Source: CAVQCJ01 sp963849365
GTDB lineage: Bacteria > Actinomycetota > Actinomycetes > Prado026
Length of the DNA stretch: 64,000 bases
NCBI GenBank assembly: GCA_963849365.1
Contig: CAWKHA010000001.1
Location: forward strand, 372,001 to 436,000
Direction of reading: 5' to 3'
In this document: positions 35,028 through 43,114 of the stretch, one piece after another
Layout: every line of letters begins with the position of its first letter
Numbering within the stretch: position 1 is the first letter of the stretch
Made by a program: the position numbers and the translations under genes
Notes under the pieces: model-generated
The model's input: only the letters and a program-made list of their open reading frames with translations
Database searches by the model: none
What the model was told of the DNA's origin: nothing

Positions 35028-36928
35028 GCCGACCCACTGCTGTCGATCGCGCTCGGCTCGGCGTCCAGCCCGGCCATGACCTCGATGACCGCGCGGGAGA
35101 CGTCCTGCGCCGTGAGCCCGATGGCGGCCAGCACCTGCGCCCGTCTGCCGTGCGCCAGGAACTCCTCGGGGATCCCGAACGTGCGCAGCGGCGTGGCCAC
35201 CTCGGCGTCCTGCAGGGCCTGCGCGACCGCCGCGCCGACCCCGCCGGCGCGGCTGTTGTCCTCGACGACGACCACGAGCCGGTGCGCCCGGGCCAGCACC
35301 GGCAGGTGCTCGTCGACCGGCTTGACCCAGCGCGGGTCCACCACGGTGACGCCGACACCCTGGTGGGTCAGGCGGCCGGCGATCTCCAGGCACGTCTCGG
35401 CCATCGCACCGACCGACACGACCAGCACGTCGGCGTCGCCGGACCGGGCCAGCAGGTCCATGCCGCCGAGGCGGTCCAGCGCGGGCAGGTCCGGCCCGAC
35501 GACCCCCTTCGGGAACCGCACCACGGTGGGGGCGTCGGACACCGCCAGCGCCTCGTGCAGCTCGTCGCGCAGCGTCGTCGCGTCGCGTGGCGCGGCGAGC
35601 CGCAGCCCTGGTACAACCTGCAGGATCGACATGTCCCACATGCCGTGGTGGCTCGCGCCGTCCTCGCCGGTCACGCCGGCACGGTCGAGCACGAACGTCA
35701 CCCCGGCCCGGTGCAGCGCCACGTCCATGAGCACCTGGTCGAAGGCCCGGTTCAGGAACGTCGCGTAGACGGCCACGACCGGGTGCAGGCCGCCGAGCGC
35801 CATGCCGGCCGCCGACGTGACCGCGTGCTGCTCGGCGATGCCGACGTCGAAGACCCGTCCCGGGTACGCACGCGCGAACGCGTCCAGGCCGACCGGCTGG
35901 AGCATGGCCGCGGTGATGCCGACCACGTCCCGGCGCTGCGCACCGATCTCGACCATCGCGTCGGAGAAGACACGACCCCACGACGTGCCTGCGTCGGACA
36001 GCGGCGTGCCCGTCTCGGGGTCGACGACACCGATCGCGTGGAAGTGGTCGGCCGTGTCGTTCTCGGCCGGAGCGTGGCCCAGGCCCTTGCGCGTGATCGC
36101 GTGCACGATCACCGGGCGCCCGTAGCCGCGCGCCCGACGCAGCGCGTGCTCGACGGCCGTGACGTCGTGCCCGTCGACCGGGCCGATGTACTTCAGGCCG
36201 AGGTCCTCGAACATCCCTTGCGGGGCGACGATGTCCTTCAGGCCCTTCTTGACCCCGTGCAGCGTCTCGTACAGCGGGCCGCCGACGACCGGCGTGCGGC
36301 CGAGCACGCCCTTGCCCCACTCCAGGAACCGCTCGTAGCCGCGGGTGGTGCGCAGCGTCGCGAGGTGGTGCGCCAGGCCGCCGATCGTCGGTGCGTACGA
36401 GCGGGCGTTGTCGTTGACGAGGATGACGAGCGGTCGGCTGGACGCCGCGATGTTGTTGAGCGCCTCCCAGGCCATGCCGCCGGTGAGCGCGCCGTCGCCG
36501 ACGACGGCGACGACCGCCCGGCGGTCGAGCTCGCCGGTGAGCGCCCGCGCCTTGGCCAGCCCGTCGGCCCACGACAGCGCCGTCGACGCGTGGCTGTTCT
36601 CGACGACGTCGTGCTCGGACTCCGCCCGGCTGGGGTAGCCGGACAGCCCGCCCGCCTTGCGCAGCGTCCCGAAGTCGTCCTTGCGGCCGGTGACGATCTT
36701 GTGCACGTACGCCTGGTGCCCGGTGTCCCAGATGATCGTGTCGCGGGGCGAGTCGAAGACGCGGTGCAGGGCCAGCGTGAGCTCGACGACGCCCAGGTTG
36801 GGACCCAGGTGGCCACCGGTCCGGGAGACGTTGTCCACCAGGAACGTGCGGATCTCGGCGGCGAGGGCGTCGAGCTGGTCGGGGGTCAGTCCCTTGAGGT
36901 CGCGGGGACCTCGGACCTGCTCGAGCAC
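35018..36928 (-). CDS. dxs: 1-deoxy-D-xylulose-5-phosphate synthase
   Basis: First enzyme of the MEP isoprenoid pathway; condenses pyruvate and glyceraldehyde 3-phosphate with thiamine diphosphate. 636 residues. GGHLGPNLGVVELTLALH holds His40. The ThDP-binding motif runs from GDGALTGG (144-151) to NN (158-159). The TCDGGAH-type late transketolase domain and C-terminal domain are present (FDVGIAEQHAVTSAAGMALGG). The GTG at 36928 follows AGGAGGG, which settles the start. Lies downstream of the (frameshifted) epimerase on the same strand. Confidence 0.96.
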   Translation of the reverse strand: MLEQVRGPRDLKGLTPDQLDALAAEIRTFLVDNVSRTGGHLGPNLGVVELTLALHRVFDSPRDTIIWDTGHQAYVHKIVTGRKDDFGTLRKAGGLSGYPSRAESEHDVVENSHASTALSWADGLAKARALTGELDRRAVVAVVGDGALTGGMAWEALNNIAASSRPLVILVNDNARSYAPTIGGLAHHLATLRTTRGYERFLEWGKGVLGRTPVVGGPLYETLHGVKKGLKDIVAPQGMFEDLGLKYIGPVDGHDVTAVEHALRRARGYGRPVIVHAITRKGLGHAPAENDTADHFHAIGVVDPETGTPLSDAGTSWGRVFSDAMVEIGAQRRDVVGITAAMLQPVGLDAFARAYPGRVFDVGIAEQHAVTSAAGMALGGLHPVVAVYATFLNRAFDQVLMDVALHRAGVTFVLDRAGVTGEDGASHHGMWDMSILQVVPGLRLAAPRDATTLRDELHEALAVSDAPTVVRFPKGVVGPDLPALDRLGGMDLLARSGDADVLVVSVGAMAETCLEIAGRLTHQGVGVTVVDPRWVKPVDEHLPVLARAHRLVVVVEDNSRAGGVGAAVAQALQDAEVATPLRTFGIPEEFLAHGRRAQVLAAIGLTAQDVSRAVIEVMAGLDAEPSAIDSSGSAQR

Positions 36929-36963
36929 GCCGACCCTCCTGACCCCGGACTGTCCGGACGAGT

Positions 36964-37820
36964 CTAGGCCCGGTCGGCCGCCGCGGCTCGCCGGCCCGGG
37001 TCATCGGTCGCGCCCGGCTCGAGGGTCCAGGCCCAGGTCGACCGGCAGCGGAGCGGACGCCCGGGAGCCACGAGGGTGGGGTCGGTGTTGACCCCGTCGG
37101 GGGGTGCCGTCTGCGGCTCGAGGCACACGGCCGAGGCGCGCTCGTCGAACACCACGACGTAGCGGCAGTCGGTGCGCAGGTCCAGCCGCAGGGCGCCGGG
37201 CCACACGAGAGCGGCCGAGCCGCCCGGCAGCGGGAAGGCGTCATCGTACGGGCCGGGTGGGCGCGGTCGGAGCAGGCGTCCGGTCGGCAGGTGGTCCGCG
37301 CCGCGCTCGAGCATCGAGTCGCCCGGGAGATCGATCCGAGCCTGCTCGCCCCGGACCAGCCGGCGACGGAACCACGGGTGCCAGCCCACGGCCGCCGGGA
37401 ACTCCTCGGCCGCGGACTCCACCTCCAGCGTCGTCTCCAGGGTGCCTGGCGTCAGGCTCCAGGACACCCGGACCTGACCCGCCCACGGCCAGGGCGGCCC
37501 GAGCGCCACGCCGAGGGTGACCCGGGCGTCGGCGGCGTGCACGACCTGCCACGGCCGGTCCAGCACGGTGCCGTGCAGGGCCCAGCCCGACGGACCCGGC
37601 GGCATCGGGTAGTGCCGGCCGCGGAAGGTCAGCGCGTTGCCGCGCAGCCGCCCCGGCCAGGGCGCCATGACGAACATCCCCCATCCGACCGGCGTGCCCT
37701 CGTCGGGGCCGTCGGCGTGACCGAACAGCTCCAGCCCGGCCACCGACAGCGAAGCAGCCCGCGCACCGGCCGCCGGGTCGACCGGAGCCGCGCGTCGCCC
37801 GCGACGAGCTCCACGGTCAT
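36964..37820 (-). pseudogene. Aldose 1-epimerase, frameshifted near its N-terminus
   Basis: Mutarotase family; interconverts alpha and beta anomers of sugars such as xylose or glucose. The natural start (ATG at 37820) reads MTVELVAGDARL, as expected for this family. The next expected stretch (R-V-D-P-A-A-G...ASLSVAGLELFGHADG) is found only in another frame, which then stays open to the stop at 36964. A single missing base near 37784 (GTCGACCGGAG reads as if one C of a CCC run were lost) would restore one 285-residue protein. The remaining frame includes WHPWF and an ALHGTVLDR block. It could be a real disruption or a sequencing error. No alternative ATG/GTG start gives a full-length protein. 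Confidence 0.82.
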
Positions 37821-37851
37821 CGCGCGCCTCGCGGGCGGTCGGGGCGGCCCA

Positions 37852-39084
37852 TCAGGCCCGGGTACGGCCCTGCATGGTCTCCGCCCCCCGGGCCAGGGTG
37901 CCCAGCGGGTCGTCGAGCAGCGGCGCGAACGCCGACTCGGCCGCCCCGAGCAGCGTCGCGTCGCCACCCAGCTCGGGCAGGGCCAGGCGTACCTGCTCGC
38001 GAGGGGCCGCCAGCGCCAGGGCCAGCTCGGTGCGGACCATCGGCTCCGTGGCGGGCAGCAGCTGGCGCAGGACGCCGCCGAACACCACCACCTCGGGGTT
38101 GAACACGTTGACCAGGTTGGCGATCCCGACGCCGAGCCAGTGCCCGACGCGGCGCAGGCCCGCCCGGGCCGCCCGGTCGCCCGCCGCCGCGGCGGCGAGG
38201 ACGTCCTCGATGGTTCCGTCCGGCTGGCCCGCCGCGACCAGCACCGCGTCCTCGCCGACCTCGGTCTCCCAGCAGCCGCGCGCGCCGCACCGGCAGAGCC
38301 GGCCGCGCGGGTTCACGACCATGTGGCCGACCTCGCCGCCGTAGCCGCCCGCACCGCTCATCGGCCGGCCGTCCAGGATGATCCCGCCGCCCACGCCCAC
38401 CTCGCCGGACAGGAAGATCACGTTGCGCGCCCCCTGCGCCGCACCGCGCACGTGCTCGGCGATCGCCCCGAGGTCCGCGTCGTTGCCGACCGTGACCGGC
38501 AGCGAGGTCGCCAGCCGCTCCGCGAGCTGCTGGCCGAACGGCACGTCCACCCAGCCCAGGTTGGGCGCGAACCGTACGAGCCCGTCGGAGTGCCGCACCA
38601 CGCCGCACACGCCGGCACCGATGCCGACGCAGACAGAGTCCGGTGCCGCCCCGACCATGACCGCACGGGTGAGGCGCTCGACCTGGCGCAGGATCTTCGC
38701 CGTCTGGTGCTCGCCGCGGGACTGGCGCACCTCGCGCCGGTCCAGCACCTCGCCGCCGAGGCCGACCCTGGCCACGATCAGGTGGTCGACGCCGACGTCC
38801 AGGGCGAGCACGTACACGTGCTCGGTCTGCGGCCCGACCACGATCGACGGCCGGCCCGCCCCGCGGCGCCCGACCGGCGTGCGCTCGCGCACCAGCCCGG
38901 CCTCGGCCAGGTCCGTGGTCAGGCCCCCGACCGTGCTGCGGTTCAGGCCGGTGAGCGCGGTCAGGTCCGAGCGGGACGTCGCACCGTGCACGTGCAGGAG
39001 CCGCAGCAGGCTGCCCAGGTTGTGCCGGCGCACCTCGTCCTGGGTGGCACCGGCCAGAGTTATGGCCATGTTCCGATCCGTCAC
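37852..39084 (-). CDS. ROK-family transcriptional regulator (xylose-repressor type)
   Basis: 410 residues. An N-terminal MarR-like winged helix (RRHNLGSLLRLLHVHGATSRSDLTALTGLNRSTVGGLTTDL) precedes a sugar-kinase-like ROK domain with DVGVDHLIVARVGLGG, GVGGGIILDGRPMSGAGGYGGEVGHM and the zinc motif CRCGARGCWE. It should bind a sugar and repress the neighbouring xylose-type genes; from memory, Rok7B7 does this for xylFGH in Streptomyces. Start: GTG at 39084, ATG at 39069 also possible. It is 6 nt from the permease stop and therefore co-transcribed. Confidence 0.93.
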   Translation of the reverse strand: MTDRNMAITLAGATQDEVRRHNLGSLLRLLHVHGATSRSDLTALTGLNRSTVGGLTTDLAEAGLVRERTPVGRRGAGRPSIVVGPQTEHVYVLALDVGVDHLIVARVGLGGEVLDRREVRQSRGEHQTAKILRQVERLTRAVMVGAAPDSVCVGIGAGVCGVVRHSDGLVRFAPNLGWVDVPFGQQLAERLATSLPVTVGNDADLGAIAEHVRGAAQGARNVIFLSGEVGVGGGIILDGRPMSGAGGYGGEVGHMVVNPRGRLCRCGARGCWETEVGEDAVLVAAGQPDGTIEDVLAAAAAGDRAARAGLRRVGHWLGVGIANLVNVFNPEVVVFGGVLRQLLPATEPMVRTELALALAAPREQVRLALPELGGDATLLGAAESAFAPLLDDPLGTLARGAETMQGRTRA

Positions 39085-39090
39085 ACCTCG

Positions 39091-40356
39091 CTAGCCGCGT
39101 CCGGTCGCGGCCGCACGCCGGCGCGAGATCGCGTCGACGCTCGCCGCGAACAGCAGCACCAGGCCGGTCACGATGAACGTGATGCCGGACTGCTGAGTGA
39201 TCAGCGGCAACGCGTTGTTGATCACCCCGAGGACGAGGCCGCCGAGGATCGCGTCCCGCACCTTGCCGCGGCCTCCGAACAGGCTGGTGCCGCCGATGAC
39301 CGCCGCCGCGACCGCGCTGAGCGTCGTGATCGAACCGCCGGTCGAGGGCGAGATCGAGTTGTCGCGGGAAGCGATCAGGATGCCGCCCACCGCAGCCAGG
39401 GTCGAGCACAGGATGAAGCAGAAGATCCGGACCCCGGCGACGTTGATGCCGGCGCGCCGGGCCGCCTCGGCGTTGCCGCCGACCGCGTAGATGTGCCGCC
39501 CGAGACCGGTGCGCGACAGGAGGAAGGTCAGCACGACCAGCAGCACGAGGATGACCGGGACGACGACAGGCACGCCCTTGATCGAGGCGGCGGCCGGGTT
39601 GCGGCTGCGCTCGTTGTTGAGCAGGACCGTGGTGACGCCGAGGATCACGGCGAGGAAACCGAGCTTGGCGCCCCAGAGCGTGAGGGACTCGGCCGGCAGG
39701 CCGGACTTCTTCCTGGACACGATCCGGCGGTAGGTGACGGCGCCGTAGCCGAGGATGACGATCAGGTAGAGCACCCAGCCCAGCACGGGCGTGAGGTTGT
39801 TGTTCATGATCGCGAGGATCTGCGAGCTCGAGATCCCGATGGTGCCGCCCTCGCCGATCACCAGCAGCATCACGCCCTGCAGGCCGAGGAAGAACGCCAG
39901 CGTGACGACGAAGCACGGGATCCTCAGCAGGGCGACCAGCAAGCCGATCGTCAGGCCGATGACCAGGCCGGTCAGCAGGCTCGCGGCCAGGGCCAGCTCC
40001 CACGGCCAGTTGTGCAGCGTGAGCGTGACGCCGAGCACCGCAGCGCACGTGCCGGCGGCGAACCCGACGGACAGGTCGATCTCGCCGAGCAGCAGGACGA
40101 AGACCAGCCCCATCGCGAGCACGATGACGCCGGCGCTCTGGTTGAGCAGGTTGGCGAAGTTGAAGGCGGTCGGGAAGGTCGAGCTGCGCATGATCGAGAA
40201 CAGGACGACCAGCGCGACAAGCCCGAGGACGGCGGGCAGCGCACCGACGTCGCCGCCGCGGATGCGGGCCCAGTACTCGGTCCAGGCGTCGCGCAGGTCG
40301 TTGTCGGGGTTGGTGTCCTCCGGAGCGGCCTGGGGCTCGGCGGTGTGCGTGGTCAT
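39091..40356 (-). CDS. xylH: Sugar ABC transporter permease (XylH-like)
   Basis: 421 residues, about 11-12 hydrophobic segments. Segments MGLVFVLLLGEIDLSVGFAAG and GRHIYAVGGNAEAARRAGINV are characteristic of XylH/RbsC-type permeases, and the long middle insertion around KKSGLPAESLTLWG is shared with XylH. The ATG at 40356 follows AGGAGGGG and overlaps the ATPase stop (ATGA). The gene itself is intact, unlike its ATPase and binding-protein partners. It imports a pentose, probably xylose. Confidence 0.9.
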   Translation of the reverse strand: MTTHTAEPQAAPEDTNPDNDLRDAWTEYWARIRGGDVGALPAVLGLVALVVLFSIMRSSTFPTAFNFANLLNQSAGVIVLAMGLVFVLLLGEIDLSVGFAAGTCAAVLGVTLTLHNWPWELALAASLLTGLVIGLTIGLLVALLRIPCFVVTLAFFLGLQGVMLLVIGEGGTIGISSSQILAIMNNNLTPVLGWVLYLIVILGYGAVTYRRIVSRKKSGLPAESLTLWGAKLGFLAVILGVTTVLLNNERSRNPAAASIKGVPVVVPVILVLLVVLTFLLSRTGLGRHIYAVGGNAEAARRAGINVAGVRIFCFILCSTLAAVGGILIASRDNSISPSTGGSITTLSAVAAAVIGGTSLFGGRGKVRDAILGGLVLGVINNALPLITQQSGITFIVTGLVLLFAASVDAISRRRAAATGRG

Positions 40357-41203
40357 GCCGACCCCTCCTCGCCCGGGACGGGAACGATGCTGTCCGTGTC
40401 GCCGGGCGACCCCGCGATGCCGAGCGCACCGCTGCGGCCGGCGGTGATCAGCTCGACCACCTGGGAGTGGGTGACGTCGTCGGCGCGCACCTGGGCCACC
40501 ATCCGGCCCAGGTAGAGGCAGGCGATGCGGTCGGCGACCTCGAAGACGTCGTTCATGTTGTGCGAGATGAGCACGACGCCGAGGCCGTTGTCGGCCAGCC
40601 GCCGGACCAGGTTCAGCACCTGCTCGGTCTGGGCGACGCCGAGTGCCGCGGTCGGCTCGTCGAGGATCACCAGCTTGCTGTTCCACAGCACCGCGCGTGC
40701 GATCGCCACGGTCTGCCGCTGGCCACCGGACAGGCTCGCGACCAGCTGGCGCACGGACTTCAGGGTGCGCACCGACAGGCCGGACAGCGTCTCCCGGGCC
40801 CGCTGCTCCATGGTGGCCTCGTCGAGCACCACGCCGCGCTTCTGCTCACGGCCGAGGAACATGTTGTGGACGACGTCGAGGTTGTCGCACAGCGCGAGGT
40901 CCTGGTAGACGACCTCGATGCCCAGGCCGCTGGCCTGTTTCGGGTCGTGGATGGAGACCGGGGTCCCCTCGAAGATGATCTCGCCGCTGTCGATCGGGTA
41001 GATGCCGGCGACGCCTTGATCAGGGTGGTCTTGCCGGCGCCGTTGTCGCCGACGAGCGCGGTCACCTCGCCCGGGTAGGCGTCGAAGTCGACGTCGTGCA
41101 GGACGTGCACGGCGCCGAAGCTCTTGTTCACGCCCTTCATGGCGAGCAGTGGGGTGCCGGTGGTGGTCTTGCGCAGCTGGGGAGCTGCCGTATCAGCGGA
41201 CAT
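40353..41203 (-). pseudogene. Sugar ABC transporter ATPase (XylG-like), frameshifted
   Basis: The first frame (from ATG 41203) encodes MSADTAAPQL...LHDVDFDAYPGEVTALVGDNGAGKTTLIK with Walker A at residues 52-60 and then goes out of frame. Reading on after inserting one base near 41013 gives GIAGIYP...EGTPVSIHDPK...MFLGREQKRGVVLDEATM, the signature SLSGGQRQ, Walker B LVILDEP and switch His LISHNM. A restored protein would be 283 residues, the right size for a single-domain xylose ATPase. The break is a lost G/C in a GGG run. Between Walker A and the signature the translated product is ruined, so as written the gene cannot power the permease. Confidence 0.88.
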
Positions 41204-41251
41204 GCGTGGCCCTCGCAGTCACGTGTGGTCGGTCTCGGCCTGAACGTCCGA

Positions 41252-41288
41252 CGGTAGGGGTGGCCGCCCATGGCGGCCACCCCTACCG
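41252..41288 (-). terminator. 17-bp perfect hairpin between the binding-protein and ATPase genes
   Basis: Arms 41252-41268 (starts CGGTAGGGGTGGCC) and 41272-41288 are exact complements around CAT. It lies directly after the stop of the binding-protein gene and before the ATPase start, both transcribed on the minus strand. Hairpins there commonly raise the amount of binding protein relative to the membrane subunits by stopping or processing the transcript. No U-tract follows. Confidence 0.6.
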
Positions 41289-41298
41289 GACTATCGGG

Positions 41299-42407
41299 TC
41301 AGGAAACCCCGTACTTCGTGCAGGCGGTCTGGAGCTGGGGCGTCGTGCAGAGCTCGGCCGCGGTGGTGAAGCCGTCGGCCACGACGTCCTTGACGTTCTC
41401 CGGGTAGATGCCCACGGGGGTCAGCAGCACGGACTTGACCGGCTGGTTGGTCTTGGTGTCGGTGACCGACCCCGTCGCCAACGCGTCGGCCGCCGCCGTG
41501 TCGCCCTTCGCCAGCGCGATCGCCAGGCCGGAGGCCGCGTCGGCCTCCTTCTTGATGGCCTTGTAGACCGTCATGCACTGGTTGCCGAGCAGCACGCGCT
41601 GCAGGCCCTCGTCCGTGGCGTCCTGGCCGGTGACCGGGACCTTGCCGGCGAGGCCGTTGCGGGCGAGGACCGCGATCACGGCACCGCCGAGGCCGTCGTT
41701 GGCCGCGACGACGCCGTCGATCTGGCCCTTGTGAGCCGCATAGATCTGCTCGAAGATCGTGCCGGCCTTGGTGTTGTCCCAGTCGGGCACGGCCTGGTCG
41801 GCGATCACGGTGTAGCCCGCGTCACGGATGACCTTGTCGTACCCCTGCTTGAACAGCGTGGCGTTGTTGTCGGTCGGCGAGCCGTTCAGCTCGACGACGT
41901 TGCCCTTGGTCTTGCCCAGGGCCTGTCATGCACCTGACCAGGCCGTTGCCCTCCGCCGCGCCGACCGCGACGTTGTCGAAGGACACGTAGTACGACGCGC
42001 CGCCACCGAGGGTGAGGCGGTCGTAGTCGATGGTCTTGACGCCCTGCGCGGCGGCCTTCTTCTCAGACGGCCGCACCGGTGTCGCTGTCCAGGTTGACGA
42101 TCATGAGGACGTTGACGCCCTCGTTGATCATGCCGTCGGCGATGGTCTGGAACTTCGCCTTGTCGCCCTGGGCGTTCTGGATGTCGTACTTGACCCCGGC
42201 CGCCTTGAAAGCCGACTCGAGGAATGGCCGGTCGTTGGTCTCCCACCGTGCGGACGAGGCCGAGTCCGGCAGGATCACGCCGATGTAGGCCTTGCTGCCG
42301 CCGGACGACGTGGCACCGGCGCCGCCGGAGCTGCTGCTCCCACAGGCGGCGAGGAGGAAAGCCGCCGCCGTGACACCGGCGAGCGCGGCTACTGAACGCT
42401 TTCGCAT
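41299..42407 (-). pseudogene. Sugar-binding lipoprotein of the ABC transporter (XylF-like), double frameshift
   Basis: The ATG at 42407 opens a signal peptide with lipobox (AFLLAAC) and mature start CGSSSSGGAGATSSGG, then YIGVILPDSASSARWE...LDSDTGAAV. The frame hits a TGA at 42063-42065; the continuation EKKAAAQGVKTIDYDRL...VGAAEGNGLV is in another frame, and the next block (GKTKGNVVELNGSPTDNNATLFKQGYD through to YGVS) needs a second shift near 41920. Each break looks like one extra base; without them the length is 1107 nt = 368 residues, normal for XylF. The periplasmic-binding-fold blocks are recognisable in each piece. Confidence 0.87.
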
Positions 42408-42495
42408 AGACCCGATCCTTTCGTGGCGTCTGTCCCCGGGTGAGGAGCGATCCCCCTCGGGCGGAACCCGGACACGATCAAGGGCCGTACGTATG

Positions 42496-42535
42496 TTGCC
42501 GGCCACAACTTATTGCGCTGTTCATCTTCCGGCAA
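42496..42535. promoter_or_regulatory. Inverted repeat upstream of the sugar-binding-protein gene
   Basis: TTGCCGG (42496-42502) and CCGGCAA (42529-42535) flank 26 nt of relatively AT-rich DNA, about 90-130 nt upstream of the lipoprotein start. The position suits a control site for the ROK regulator, but there is no independent support. Confidence 0.3.
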
Positions 42536-42626
42536 CCCTGACGAACCAAGGATTTGTCGTTCGCGGTAACAATTCCGTCACGCCAGGGTCACGTACGTCT
42601 GCACAAAATCACCCGGGCCCCGCCGG

Positions 42627-43019
42627 TCACAGCCGCGGGCGGAACCGTCCCCCGCGCAGGGCCTCGGCGACCAGCCCGACCGAGCGCACCGCCGCCTCGA
42701 GCCGGGCCTGCTCGCGCTGGAGGGCGTCCAGGGACTGCGCGAGCGCCTCCGGCTCGACCAGGTCGCGCAGGTCGGCCCGCAGCGTCGCGACCGCCCCCGT
42801 GGTGGCCGCGAGGGCTGCGGCGACGTGCCGCCCGGCGAGGTAGGCCAGCACCACCGGCTGCCGCTGCAGGACCTCGTGCGCGCGCAGGTCCGCAGGGCAC
42901 AGGTCGAACAGCCATCCGGTCGCGCGCCGCTCCCAGCCGGGCGCTCCCGGCGGCGGCACCTGCGCCGGCCAGCCCGGTGGCACCACGAGCCGCTCCGGCG
43001 GGCCCACGCCGCCGCTCAC
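42627..43019 (-). CDS. Hypothetical protein between sugar transporter and xylulokinase
   Basis: 130 residues. Hydrophobic/aromatic N-terminal half (LVVPPGWPAQVPPPGAPGWERRATGWLFDLCPADLRAHEVLQRQPVVLAYLAGRHV) and a long helical C-terminal half (about 85-125, ALRADLRDLVEPEALAQSLD...QAR), probably a coiled-coil-forming helix. No signal peptide. The GTG start at 43019 is the likely one. I do not recognise a family. Its position suggests a conserved accessory of unknown function. Confidence 0.65.
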   Translation of the reverse strand: MSGGVGPPERLVVPPGWPAQVPPPGAPGWERRATGWLFDLCPADLRAHEVLQRQPVVLAYLAGRHVAAALAATTGAVATLRADLRDLVEPEALAQSLDALQREQARLEAAVRSVGLVAEALRGGRFRPRL

Positions 43020-43114
43020 CCGCCCATCCGTACGCCGGTCTCGAGGTGACGGGCAGCGTGCGCGGGGTGTCCTGACCCATCTGTCGAGATCGCGGGGCGC
43101 GGCCGGAGCACGGC

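Noticed and set aside
37291..40515. A 1074-residue open frame on the plus strand
   Set aside because: Antisense to the epimerase, ROK and permease genes; composition is the usual high-GC shadow (Arg/Gly/Pro/Gln/His-rich) with no motif.
42408..42626. Possible small RNA or gene upstream of the sugar-binding protein
   Set aside because: Only an inverted repeat and AT-richer promoter-like sequence visible; no coding or structured RNA that I can support.
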